DNA of 64,000 bases from Gnetum montanum (taxonomy: Eukaryota; Streptophyta; Gnetopsida; Gnetales; Gnetaceae). This document shows, one piece after another, positions 1-10,533 of this stretch (positions are counted from its first letter, which is position 1; each line of letters starts with the position of its first letter). Under the pieces are notes generated by a model. The model was not told the DNA's origin, made no database searches, and saw nothing but the letters and a program-made list of their open reading frames with translations. Where the stretch lies: the NCBI GenBank assembly GCA_015680685.1, contig MNCI01035238.1:532922-596921 (forward strand), read 5' to 3'. The position numbers and the translations under genes were made by a program.

Positions 1-699
1 ACTTATCCTTACTATTGTTGTTCATTCTCAAACCTCTAAAGAAACAAAATGGTACAATAACATCCTCTCCTATCTACTCACACAAGAGATGTCATAAGAG
101 TGGGATCAAAATAAGAAATAATTGTTCCTTCATTAGGCCAAACACTTTATGGAAATCAATGAAAACCTCTACAAGGCTTACATTGATGGCCTGGTATGAT
201 GGTGTCTCCTTGATGAAAATCAACTTCGAATCCTCCAAGACACACATGAAGGCCCTTGTGGGGGCTATTATGCTAGGAGGTGAATGACCATTAAGATCCT
301 CATGGTAGGAATTATTGGCCCATGATCTTCTAAGATGCCCATCACTTCTTCTACTCTTGTGATAGATGCCAATGTGATGGAGGGATGACAGCATGCATGG
401 AAGGGCTGAAATAGTGAATCTAACCATTAGAGCCTTTTGATTTTTGGGGGATTGATTTCATGGGGCCCATCAACCCTATGTCAAATGGAAAGGCCTACAA
501 CATCGTAGCTATTGACTAATGTACCAAATGGATTGAATTCACTTCTGTTACCGATTGTTCATCTTCTATAGCAACATGATTTGTAAAATAGAATGTTGTC
601 AATAGGTTTGGTGTGCCATGAGCATTAATTTTTGTCAGTGGAACACACTTTATAGGTTCCACTTTCTAAAAGCTTATGCAACGCTTAGGGGTTGAACAT
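1..699 (+). pseudogene. pol: Gypsy-L pol remnant: pre-integrase linker, H2C2 zinc domain and start of integrase core
   Basis: From about base 45 one frame reads as the region just before integrase, starting PWYNNILSYLLT, with in-frame stops at places where Gln or Arg is expected. A frameshift near 307 is followed by an H2C2-type segment (NYWPMIF, DAHHFF, SCDRCQ) and then by the rve core from about 438 (FWGIDFMGPI...KWIEF). The core contains the first catalytic Asp (GIDFMG); the expected second-Asp segment reads FVSGTHF, with no Asp. Reading stops at 699 because of the insertion at 700. After the duplicated target site, the same frame resumes at 4,054. In life this enzyme joined element cDNA to the chromosome; this copy is dead. 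Confidence 0.85.
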
Positions 700-1422
700 T
701 GTTGGCACATTTTGGCCATATCATGGAATAGATGGACTTATTTGCAAATAGTGAGGTACAGAATTCTAATGAACTGAAACTATTCAAGGAGAATTATGTT
801 CTTTATAGTGAAGAATTCAAATTTCAAAGAATAAAAAGATAAGAGAGTTTCAAACTCTCGTATGATTTCGTTTTGGGGAGAAATGATGGTCTTGCGAGTA
901 GATGCATTGTTGGGAACAAGAAGCACATGCCAATGAGCTTGTTATTGCAGTTGAAGCATGGGCCACCATCATAGGTGCCTTTCCAGCACTCTAGCGGAGC
1001 TCCGAAGCTGGCATCATCAAAGTTGATTCGGTTGGGCTAGGCGACAAATCCACTTCCCCCTCCCCACTATCTTGCAAAACGAGTTAGCCTCTCAGCTAAA
1101 ATAAAATTTCATTTCATTTTTAATTTTATAAGTTCCTTTTACTTATTATCCTTGGAGTGATGACCATGTAATTTGTTTTAAAACCTTTTTCTTGCCATCT
1201 CAACCACTCATGTATGGCCTAACAGTCCACCATCCCTACCACAACATTGTTGTGCATGCCGCTATGTTGACATAAGGGAGCAATAAAAATAAATATATAT
1301 TACTACAAAGGAAACATATCATATGTTTTATTTTACAAACCTAACACAAATGCCTTGTAATTGGTAAATTCCTTGGGAAATACAGAAGTCATATTTGTGA
1401 TTGTTTGTCTTCATCAAAGATA

Positions 1423-1705
1423 CGGATCTAGTCAGATTCATCCATGAAGAAGCAGCTATGTCTCTGCTCAAATGCTTTCCGAAAAGATTTCCATGTGGGA
1501 GGCTCAGGATACTTCTTTCTCGCAGTCTACCACCATTGGGATTCCTTTCCACGCAGATGCAACATAGCTAGCATAGCCTTTTGCTCGCATCTGATCTTCA
1601 TTCTCTGGAAAACCTTCTCAATTTCAGTAACCCATTTCCTGGGCTCAGCTCCATCAAATACCGGTGGTGAATGCATGAAGAATTCTATCTGAATCTCTGC
1701 ATCAA
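1423..1705 (-). pseudogene. gag: Backwards Ty3/gypsy gag fragment within the 700-4,053 insertion
   Basis: The minus strand reads a gag core: IQIEFFMHSPPVFDGAEPRKW, then an alpha-helical stretch with EKVFQRM, MLAMLHLRGKE, SQWW, a stop, then KYPEPPTWKSFRKAFEQR. This matches the layout of the retrotransposon gag family (PF03732): P-x-FDG, a WV...EKVF helix, AxxxLxGxAxxWW and a W-x-x-F motif. It is short and lacks a zinc knuckle. It is antisense to the LTR promoter of the insertion, so it was probably acquired by a further insertion or rearrangement. The family call is by eye. Confidence 0.7.
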
Positions 1706-1734
1706 AAATATATTTCTACAAAACTATGTCACAT

Positions 1735-2300
1735 TTCTGGAACCGTTGCCTCCACATCTGACCTACTTCGCTGAAGGCTACTCCCCGTACGAGTGCACCA
1801 ACTTCACCCGCTGTGATAAGTACGAGATGCTCATCGGCAACAACGGCACCAACAAGCCTCGCCATGACCACGTGTCATGGGATCCTCAGGGTTGCAAGAG
1901 TTCGCAACGGCACCCAAAATTTTCAACCAAGTAGCAGCTAAAGGAGTTCAAGGCCAGCGTGGTGGCCGAAAAAAAATATTATGGGCACTGGTGGAGAGGA
2001 CGGCCGTGGCACCGGCATGGCGTTGTGGACGTACACCGACAAAAATACGCAGCCGCGGCATTCATGAAAATGGCCATGGCGTAGTGAGGCCATCAGGGTT
2101 TTCGCAGGTTTCTGCAGCAAGGTTTTGTAGGGTTTCGAGTCAGAATCAAAATTTCTAGCAGAGCAACGGCAGTGCAATGGAGGCCAAGCAGTGGTGGAAT
2201 GGTGGCCGTCGTGGCCATCATCACCAACTGAATCGTGAAACATGGCCCCTGGGAGAGCCGAAGCCATACGAAACATCTGCAGCAACATCAGGCAACGTCC
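1735..2300. other. GC-rich stretch in the insertion, origin unknown
   Basis: Base composition is clearly more GC-rich than the A/T-rich surroundings. On the plus strand about 1,744-1,910 is open and rich in G/C-ending codons (contains FAEGYSPYECTNFTRCDKYE), which looks like exon sequence, but I do not recognise a family. From about 1,960 to 2,300 GGC/GCC-rich sequence continues with no convincing frame. A captured host fragment is one explanation; chance openness of GC-rich DNA is another. Confidence 0.4.
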
Positions 2301-2847
2301 ATGCTACGGTATTAGCAAAGACAATATTGATAATAAGCATGAAGATGAATCTGAATATTTCCTCTGGTGTTGGGAGGTCAATGATTTGAAGGTTCTTCCG
2401 AAGTCCCAGCGTGAGTCTATTACCATTAGAAGGAAATGCTGAAAGAAGATCGAAGAATGAATGTCCGCTTTGTCAAATATGATATTTGCATTGTCAACTG
2501 AATGTGGAGATGGCATAAACTTATCCAAAGCAGAGGAAAAGCTTATGAAGATGGATGATGAAATGAGCAACAACTCCATGGCTACTATCTCTACTACTAT
2601 GATATAAAAATAACAATAAAATATTTTATGATTTAAAAAGGAAAGGACAATTATGGGATATTTGTGTGACATCCTATAAAAGGAGACATTTGGCTATTAT
2701 CCCTTTTATTCCTATGGAAGTTGTAACTTCCTATGATAGTTACAACTATAATATTTATAATTAATTTTAATTTGGATTATCATGAAGACACGTGTTAGAT
2801 GCAGCATTTTTATCTCTTTTGTGGTTGAAACCACCCAAAATTGTTGT

Positions 2848-2993
2848 AACTTATCTAACTTGTTGGGCAAGTAACCTCCTAACTTGTTGGGCAAGTAATC
2901 TCCTAATTGGTTGGCCAAGTTACTTGGGAGAGAAGTTAGGTGAGATATTTTTGAGTATGTAACTTCCCTACCTACCTTTGAACCCTATAAAAA
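2848..2993 (+). promoter_or_regulatory. Palindrome array and TATA box of the 700-4,053 LTR
   Basis: Three tandem units of about 27 bp contain the dyad ACTTG-N5-CAAGT (third copy ATTGG-N5-CAAGT). About 60 bp further on is TATAAAAA (2986-2993), followed by a purine-rich leader. A second TATAAAA lies at 2675. An AATAAAG signal near 3209 fits the end of R. This is the U3/R layout of an LTR promoter. Confidence 0.6.
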
Positions 2994-3239
2994 GGCTTCA
3001 GGGGTCAAGGAGGGGAGAAAGGAAGAATCTCAATTTGAATCTCAATTTTTTGAAGAAGATTGGGACTTTTGGGAGGTCTCATACATTACATTTTTGAAAA
3101 GACATTGGGATCACACTTGGGCTCTCACTTGGAGACACACTTGGGATCTTGAGAAGAGCTTTGTAAAGAAGAAATTATGAACGATTACTTGTGAGATGGC
3201 TTACTAGAATAAAGATTTCAGCCTCTTTGTCATGGTCCT

Positions 3240-3821
3240 NNNNNNNNNNNNNNNNNNNNNNNNNNNNNNNNNNNNNNNNNNNNNNNNNNNNNNNNNNNNN
3301 NNNNNNNNNNNNNNNNNNNNNNNNNNNNNNNNNNNNNNNNNNNNNNNNNNNNNNNNNNNNNNNNNNNNNNNNNNNNNNNNNNNNNNNNNNNNNNNNNNNN
3401 NNNNNNNNNNNNNNNNNNNNNNNNNNNNNNNNNNNNNNNNNNNNNNNNNNNNNNNNNNNNNNNNNNNNNNNNNNNNNNNNNNNNNNNNNNNNNNNNNNNN
3501 NNNNNNNNNNNNNNNNNNNNNNNNNNNNNNNNNNNNNNNNNNNNNNNNNNNNNNNNNNNNNNNNNNNNNNNNNNNNNNNNNNNNNNNNNNNNNNNNNNNN
3601 NNNNNNNNNNNNNNNNNNNNNNNNNNNNNNNNNNNNNNNNNNNNNNNNNNNNNNNNNNNNNNNNNNNNNNNNNNNNNNNNNNNNNNNNNNNNNNNNNNNN
3701 NNNNNNNNNNNNNNNNNNNNNNNNNNNNNNNNNNNNNNNNNNNNNNNNNNNNNNNNNNNNNNNNNNNNNNNNNNNNNNNNNNNNNNNNNNNNNNNNNNNN
3801 NNNNNNNNNNNNNNNNNNNNN
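3240..3821. other. Assembly gap (run of N)
   Basis: 582 undetermined bases inside the LTR-type insertion. Apparent open frames across it are meaningless. Confidence 0.99.
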
Positions 3822-4053
3822 AGTACTTGGCAAAGTTGGCTGAATCTTTTTAAAGTAAGTCATTTGTAGTTTACACACAATGCAATCATTACATTTCTCA
3901 CAACCGCATACTACAACAGCACACACACATACTCACATTAACTATTGAGTTTATTTGGAGGTATCTAGGCCTTGGTGTTGCCAGAGACCAGCAGGCACCT
4001 AAATCCTGTTCGAGGACACTCATTGGCGGTCGCGTCCCAAACGGTCGCCAACA

Positions 4054-4709
4054 AACATAAAATAACAACTGCTTACCATCCCCAAGCTAATGATCAAACT
4101 GAGGTCACTAAACAGGAAATTACCAAAATACTAACATGAACAATTAGTAAATATAAGAAGGATTGGAGTAACAAACTCAATTATGCTCTTTGGGCTTATC
4201 ATTCAATGTGGAAACTTCCTATTGGATATTCTTCTTATGAGCTCATGTACAAAAAGCTTCCAATGTCTCTCATCCAAGTTGAGCATTGTACACTTTCAAT
4301 AGCTTGTGACCTTGACTTGGACTTAAGTCTATAACAAAGAGAAAGACTAATGAATCTCAACATGCTAGAAAAAAATAGATTAGTGGCCCTATCATAGAAT
4401 GAAGTGCACAAGGCACATAACAAATAATGTCATGACATTAAGATTTAGAAGGTAAAGTTTCAACCAAGGGAAAAGATGCTCTCCTAGAACCCCATGCATG
4501 TGCATCAATAGTCAAAATTTCAAACATTATGGAAGGGCCTTTACATTAAATATGAAATCTTTTCATTTGGGACCATGATGATATACCATCCTAATAGCCC
4601 AAGAAAGAGATTTTTGGTCAACACCCACCAACTGAAATCTTTCCTTAAACCAAGAACAACTAGTGGAACAAAAGCCTTAGCTAATGGATATGTATGTTCA
4701 ATTTTTTAA
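4054..4709 (+). pseudogene. pol: Gypsy-L integrase, C-terminal half
   Basis: Begins at the repeated target site and continues the integrase frame interrupted at 699: KITTAYHPQANDQTEV with the third catalytic residue (Glu), WSNKLNYALWAYHS, then the YELMYKK / HCTLSIACDLDLDLS stretch typical of Athila- and Tat-type integrases. The C-terminal part (GLYIKYEIFSFGTMMIYHP, then LVNTHQLKSFL) matches the usual WxGPY...VFPxGxVEI...FKVNGxRLK tail. The terminal stop is at 4707-4709. Several in-frame stops show it is dead. Confidence 0.85.
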
Positions 4710-6160
4710 ATCTCCCTCTTCCAACTTAGTCATGGGAAAGATACCCATCCATGCTAATACTATATAAGTGACTCCTTAGTTTTCAAAATTTTTTGTTTTA
4801 CACCTATTTTTCATATGTTTTTCATTTTCTTGGATATTTTACAATTTTTTTCTATATTTTGCCTTATTTGAACTTTTCTTATGTGTTTTCCTTCTCTTTA
4901 TTACTATCAAGACTTTGGTGTTGAATACAACTATTGATTGATGATGGTTTATAACTTGCATTGTTTAACTAATTGTAAATGACTAGATTTCATCTCAGAA
5001 TTTTTATGTTAATTAATGAAACATTGATTTTTTTCATGATATCAAGTAGTTAGTTCATGTCATCCACCATTCCACATAACTCTATGATGTTTCCTTATTT
5101 CAAAAATATGAGGTCCTTTCTTAATAACAACTTATAATGAATTTGTGACCTTGGTAGTTTCCAAACTTGGAATAAATTAAGTGGATTAACAAGAGTATGG
5201 CTTCAAGGAGATTAGTCACAATTTGCACCTACCTATCATCTAGTGTTGCATGAATATTTCCATAGATTTCTCACCATTGATACATCAACTAATAAACAGG
5301 AAGTAATGTCTTTGCATGGTGTGGTTTCCATTGGCAAAAAAAGAACAATGGGAATTCAAAGCACATCCCTTAGACACAATAACAAGCTACAAGCATTAGT
5401 TATGGGGCTAGAAAGACATGTTACCAATGCCTAAATACACCCCTCTAACTATGTTCCTTTGCACTTCATGCTTCTCTTTTCTTCTTTCTTTAGAATGGTG
5501 AGTAGCCTATGGGCATGTTCATGTACCTTGGAGGGTGGAATGGTCTAAGTTACCATTGTGAAGTCATAAGAAGTGGATGGTCTTGATTTTGACTAGGGAT
5601 GAAAGGTATTAGGTCATACTAATTACATCCTCCACAAGGGACTTCATGTGACCAAAATGTAGGACTTCATTCCATATTCTCTCTCTCTCATCCACCTATT
5701 CTTATCATGTACCACATCACTGTCTATTTTCATGATTATATCAATGGGTATATCTTGATATTGTCTTAATTATTTGATGGTTTCCCTAGTGATTTAGTTT
5801 TTAACAATCCACAACTAGTAATCATCCTTGGAGTCCATGAACTCCCTAGTTTGCGAGCATGCAAGGGCATTAAGAACATAAGCTTGCTATGTGGAGGATC
5901 CATTTGCATACTCCTTGGCTGGATGGTTAAGCTATTTATCCCTTAGGAATTTTTCTTTCAAAACCTTTGTTTTCCACCTTGGTGCATCTAGTTTTTACAC
6001 TTTTTGGAAATTAATCTTTTAATAAATCTCCTTTCCAAGTGTATTCCTATCCCTCTTCAAGCATTTGTTATTATTCTAAGAACTTTTTGGCTTCCTTTGG
6101 ACCCCAATTTCATGACAAAACTCCTTTTCCTTTCTTAGGTTTTTAATGTAAACATTTTTT
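4710..6160 (+). other. Gypsy-L post-pol region shared with Gypsy-R
   Basis: The first part is T-rich (about 4,775-4,885, TTTTACAC-type words) and matches the T-rich array at 56,745-57,000 in Gypsy-R. About 5,290-5,420 and 5,460-5,900 are similar to 57,420-57,560 and 57,590-58,040, including the words GTCTTTGCATGGTGTGGTT and GGCATTAAG. No frame stays open in both copies over a long distance, so I call it non-coding or a badly decayed reading frame. Confidence 0.6.
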
Positions 6161-6164
6161 TTGG

Positions 6165-6231
6165 CTGCATCAATGCATCCCCATCGATGCTACTCAATGC
6201 ATTGATGCATGACAAAAATAGTATAAATATG
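6165..6231 (+). promoter_or_regulatory. Internal copy of the Gypsy-L U3 palindrome cluster with TATA box
   Basis: Contains TGCATCAATGCATCCCCATC and, nearby, ATTGATGCATG, followed by GTATAAATATGC (from 6220). The same words precede the TATA box of the 3' LTR (9,025-9,124). The cluster lies about 400 bp upstream of the coiled-coil ORF remnant, so it could have been its promoter. A leftover LTR piece is the alternative. Confidence 0.5.
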
Positions 6232-6629
6232 CAATGAGAGTTAGAAAAATTTTCAAATTTGCCTCATAATGCTTGGGGAGTTTTTGTAATTTTAAAAGCT
6301 TAGAGCCTTCCTGAACCCATAACTTCCTAACCTCTTTCCCAAATCAACTCATTCTTCGACCCTTCAACTACTAGAGATGAGCTTTAGTCCATGGGGTCCA
6401 CAAACCTATGGTTTTTGACAAAAACATTTTTGGAATTTTTCTAACTCACAAATGATTTCACTAATAAAATAATATTAAACATTACTAATTCACCTAATTT
6501 AAACCTCACTAACAAACTTGAGTAGCCATTATAATAAAATAATATTAAAAGAATTGATCTACCATGATCACAAATTGGCCTATGTGTAACTAGCCCACAT
6601 GGGGGAAAGATATCAATGTTCGAAATATT

Positions 6630-8560
6630 ACATGTAAGACCCTAATCTTTGGCTATGTTTGTGAGCATAGATGATACCAAAGAGACTGTAGGAAGAAGAA
6701 CCATCTCAACCATATGAGAAGTGGCTAAGAGGGAGAAGGAACTAGTAACCATAGTAGCCCCAAGAAGGTGAAGCAAAGACACATGCCATGGGATCTCTTT
6801 GGAAGGAGCCCTAAGCAGAATTCATTCATCAGATTCCACTACAGAAACATGATAGCCTAGGAAACATAAGTTGCCAAAACCTAGAACATATCTAGAATAA
6901 TGTCAAAGGTTGATACAATAATTCAATGCATGAGGAAGCTCTATGAGCAAATCCTATAGTAGCAGCAAGGAGAACCAAGTAATGGAGAGCCCTAAGTCTA
7001 CCAGCTAGCATTAAGTAACCTCAACAAAGTAACATGAACCATCAACTAGCTGAAGGAGTCCATGCTACTCTTTTTGACACAATGGATGCAAACATCCATA
7101 AGATCAAATCTAAGTACCCAAGAAGTGATTTGTGTCCATCTATAGATAATAGCAATTCCCAAAGATCTCTGGAAACACTGCCACTTTCTCAGTGTTCTTG
7201 GAGAAGGGTGAGGGGATGACTATCCTAGTGATGCAACACCATCAATAGGAAATAGTGGAGGTATTGGCTGATCAAGTAGCAAAGCCTCTAAACACTCCTG
7301 TGGTAGCCATGCCAAACATTGTTGTACTTAGAGATGTGTAGGCATCCACAAGAGTGGGAAGCAGGAGGCTAAGTGTAGCCTAACATGAGGAGGTGTTGGA
7401 CCAACTAGTGGAAACTGGGCAACTACTTCTAGAGATCTTCAATCTTCTGAAAGGAATCACAACTACCTAGTCAAAGTTACTAATGGCCAAGGACAATCTC
7501 ATCATTGCAAATGCCCAACTTGAAGCAACCATGACTAAAAATTGATGATTGGCTACCAAAGTTGTGGAATTGAGAGCTTTCTTGGCCAATCCCACCATTC
7601 TCAACCAAGCTGTTACATAGGATGAAGCTTTCTTGCAACTTCAAAATAAATTAAAAGAGGTTGATAATGCAAAAAAGATGGTGGTCTTCGATGCATCCTT
7701 ATTGGAGGCTCTAGCCTTCAACAATGATAAGGACTTGTCATAAGTCTACAAGGAGAACCTAACTTTGACTAAAGACATTCACTACTTCTACAATGTCAAA
7801 GAGAAAAAGGACCAAATGGTCAAGTTTGTGAGACAAAAGTAGGAGCAGCTCATGAAGGTGAACATGGATCTAAGGAGGCTAGTAATAGAGAACCATAATA
7901 TCTCAATGGAGGAAGTCTGTGCAATTCACACAAAAAAAAAGCCATTGAGGTAACCGCCTAGATGAATGAGATCATAAAATTTGAATGAGTGAAAAATCAC
8001 TACATGGACCAAGTTGGGGTTCTCAAAGAGGTAAATGAGAAGGAGATTCAATTGGCCAAGGTAAAAATGAACAAGGCCCTCTAGCAACTTTAGTAAAGAG
8101 GTGGTGTATGGAAACCAATCTGTGATGGACTGAATGGATACAACAAAGTAGAGATTGTCCTAAAGGAGTTGCAAATTGAGAAGATGATAGAGTACATGGA
8201 GTTAGCCAACCTTTGTTATGCAAATTTGGCAATGCTAACAACCAAAAGGCCATAGTCAGAGTTAAAGAAGCATATGCCCAATTCATACTTCCTTTATGAG
8301 GCCAAGTTCAAGCATCATAAAGATACCAAGTAGAAGCTTGAAATAGCTAATTTAGAGCTTGAAGTTTTCAAGAGTAGGTTTATAGATTAGCGATTGGTTA
8401 CTGAGAACCTGGCCAGAAGAATGAATGACTACCATGAACTACAAAATCTTGTCAAGATGTTCAACATTGAACATGAACAATTCATAGGCTAATTTGTCAA
8501 TTTCAAGAAATTGTTCCTGAAAATGCCTTATATGTGGGACATCCCACATTAGTGATGCCA
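6630..8560 (+). pseudogene. Decayed post-pol ORF of Gypsy-L, coiled-coil protein
   Basis: One frame from about 7,190 to 8,530 reads as protein of about 450 residues broken only by about 20 stops; a weaker stretch of the same kind extends back to about 6,630. Most stops are TAG or TAA where Gln fits (for example RQK-stop-EQLMK, DLS-stop-VYKEN, DTK-stop-KLEIA) or TGA where Arg fits. The text is rich in Lys, Glu and Leu with heptad-like spacing (KLKEVDNAKKM, LEIANLELEVFKSRF), suggesting long coiled coils. Athila and related elements often carry an extra, sometimes envelope-like, ORF here. I see no signal peptide or membrane segment, so no envelope function is claimed. About 4,710-6,630 separates it from pol. 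Confidence 0.55.
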
Positions 8561-8983
8561 CATGGACTATGTACGACTCATAGAGTGAGAAGGAGAAGGT
8601 GAAGGCATTACTAAATACCTTTCACCTTCCACTTGAAGTAGCCGTTATAGCAGGATAGTTGCTACCATTACCTCAATCTCAACTACCATCACCACAAGTG
8701 TCAAAGGTTGTAAAATGTCCTTCAACATCCTAGGAGACTTCACCTCCTCACACTGTATGATCTTCTCTTCATCTTCAACTACTAGAGGATTCCAAATATT
8801 CAATATTGTAAACATGTTCAATTTTATTCTCATGAACACCCATTTTTGTAATAATGAAAATTTGTATAATTTGATGCTTAGATTTAGTTAGTTGAGTCAG
8901 TCAATTCATGATTTCATACCTTTCCAATTTTGTAAAAAGGTTGATCCTACTTTTGTTCATTTAAGGAAGAATTTTTATTCATT

Positions 8984-8993
8984 CATGGGGGTA
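8984..8993 (+). other. Polypurine tract of Gypsy-L
   Basis: CATGGGGGTA lies directly before the TG of the 3' LTR. The same word precedes the 3' LTR of Gypsy-R at 58,733. It is the presumed plus-strand primer site for reverse transcription. Confidence 0.75.
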
Positions 8994-9866
8994 TGATAAA
9001 TCACTTGATGGGCTATGTCAATAGACATGCATCAATGCATGCCCATCAATGTAGCCCCATCAACGTATCTCCATCACTGCATGGGTAGATGCATTGATGC
9101 AGTATCTATCATTGCCTTTATAAATGTGTGTACCCACTACATTTATGGAATGTTAAGTCAATGAAGTAGCCAAGTTCTTGTAGTTTTCTTCCATCAAAGT
9201 TATAATATTTTCTAAGTACCCACAATAGGACTTCAAGGATTGTATGAATCCTTATTTGAACATTAATGTATGTAAACACTTTGATGTGCCAACAATAAAT
9301 ATGAGATTCTTGGAACTCCTTGCAACACTTAAGAATAGTTTAATATTTCCATTCATACACTTTATTATTTATTCATTTTATAATCATGTTCTAAGCTAAT
9401 TAATACACTTATAATCACACGTAAGTATGACCACCTTTAAATATCGTTAATGCTTGATAATCCTAGTGGTGTTATTACTTGGTCTGCCTAGAAGCCTAAA
9501 ACTTGATATCCCAGTAGCGTTCCTAGTGAGTTCAGGATGTGCATAGAAGGTGGATTCGATGCTTCTATTAGGATAATTAGATTAATTCATTATCTAGTTA
9601 ATTAGTTAATTCACAATTAATTAATTTTTCACACTTAGATCAAAGAAAATAACATATAAAATCAATAAAAATAATGTGCCTTGGCTTAAACTTAACCATA
9701 CTTTTACACTTACACAAGTGGAGCCAAGAAGACAAAAATCACATCTTTAAGTTACTACTTTGACTATATTGCATTTACGATCTAAAGTCCATAGAATTCA
9801 ACTAGATCACTAGTGCAATGCTTGTGATTTGTATGGTTGGGTGTAGGGACTACTCACTACTCATTA
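8994..9866 (+). repeat. 3' LTR of Gypsy-L
   Basis: 873 bp, from TGATAAATC to CTCATTA (terminal CA changed to TA). U3 holds a cluster of palindromic words (GCATCAATGC, CCATCAATG, GATGCATTGATGC; about 9,025-9,106) just before TATAAA at 9119. The end (TGGTTGGGTGTAGGG...ACTCATTA) aligns with the end of the Gypsy-R LTR (TGGTTGAGTGTAGGG...ACTCATCA), which fixes the boundary. Confidence 0.85.
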
Positions 9867-10480
9867 AAACCAAAAGTTAGTTCTACAAGAAAGCTCTAGC
9901 ATAGTTCTACAAATCATGTCAATGCTTTGTATCAAAAAATGTTGGTAGAACTAGAAATTAGTTCTACATAGGAATCTAAAAATGGCTCTACAAGTCATGT
10001 TGAGGCTTTTAAAAGTAACAAAGGTCAAAGATGTTTTAACAAGAAAAGCTCATAATAAAGGTGTAGTACATTGAATCAAAATTTGATTCTACAAACATGA
10101 TCATTTTTTGTTCTATCATGCTAGCAAAATGAGAAGGTAAGTTCGTAGAATAACAAATTGGTTCTACAAATGAGCTTCAAGATAGCTCAAGTTATTATAA
10201 ATGGTAATGGGATCCTTGAAATAACATTTTAAGCTTGTTGAAACCTTTTTGGGTTAAGTGTGTTCCTTGAGAAAAAACACTATTTGCTAAGCTCAAACTT
10301 TGTAAAGGTTGTGGTGTCCTTGAAAATACATTTTTGAAGGAACAAAGTCCAAAGGTATGCAAGGATTCTACCCTCCAAGTGTGGACATACCCAAGTTGAG
10401 GAACCACATACAATTGTGTGTAGTTTTGTGTTCACATTGGTGGAACTTATTCAATCATCCTTCTAAGTTATTGATCTTCA
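9867..10480 (+). repeat. Partial 5' LTR of Copia-A
   Basis: 10,190-10,480 aligns with the R-U5 part of the 3' LTR (52,150-52,429) and of Copia-B (to 62,062), ending GATCTTCA. The upstream part (9,867-10,170) is an array of about nine words of the type GTTCTACAA or its complement GTAGAAC, unlike the GACATCTC array of the 3' LTR. The start is missing, probably because Gypsy-L inserted here. Confidence 0.7.
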
Positions 10481-10482
10481 AG

Positions 10483-10494
10483 TGGTATTAGAGA
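10483..10494 (+). other. Primer-binding site of Copia-A
   Basis: TGGTATTAGAGA two bases after the LTR resembles TGGTATCAGAGC, the usual copia PBS complementary to initiator Met tRNA, with C to T changes. Confidence 0.65.
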
Positions 10495-10533
10495 AAAGTA
10501 CTCCAAATTTTGAGTGTAACAACTCAGAAGTGA

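Larger units (their letters stand above)
700..4053 (+). mobile_element. LTR-type insertion inside the Gypsy-L integrase, probably a solo LTR
   Basis: The segment starts TGTTGGC and ends GCCAACA (7-bp inverted ends) and is flanked by AACAT at 695-699 and 4054-4058, a 5-bp TSD typical of LTR elements. A promoter-like block (short palindrome array, TATA box at 2986) and an AATAAAG poly(A)-like signal near 3209 sit towards the 3' end, so U3-R-U5 order runs on the plus strand. No second copy of the terminal sequence is visible, so I favour a 3.35-kb solo LTR. An element whose second LTR lies partly in the assembly gap (3,240-3,821) is possible. It carries a backwards gag fragment and a GC-rich stretch, so it may itself be composite. 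Relatives were not identified. Confidence 0.8.
1..9866 (+). mobile_element. Gypsy-L: Athila-like Ty3/gypsy LTR retrotransposon, 5' part outside window
   Basis: The order seen is end of the RNase H-integrase linker, integrase, a long post-pol region with a coiled-coil ORF, a polypurine tract and a 3' LTR ending at 9866. The 5' LTR, gag, protease and RT lie before base 1. Post-pol blocks at about 5,170-5,900 and the LTR ends are recognisably similar to Gypsy-R (57,160-58,040 and 59,550-59,590), so both belong to one lineage. The integrase is split by the insertion at 700-4,053. The base after the 3' LTR lies inside a copia LTR, which suggests Gypsy-L landed in that LTR; its own TSD cannot be checked because the 5' end is missing. 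The Athila assignment rests on integrase C-terminal wording and the post-pol ORF, not on a tree. Confidence 0.85.

Noticed and set aside
3191-3926. Long open frames across the gap
   Set aside because: They consist of undetermined bases.
700-4053. DNA transposon with terminal inverted repeats
   Set aside because: Only 7 bp of inverted ends, TG...CA termini, a 5-bp TSD and an LTR-like TATA/poly(A) layout favour an LTR element; no transposase seen.
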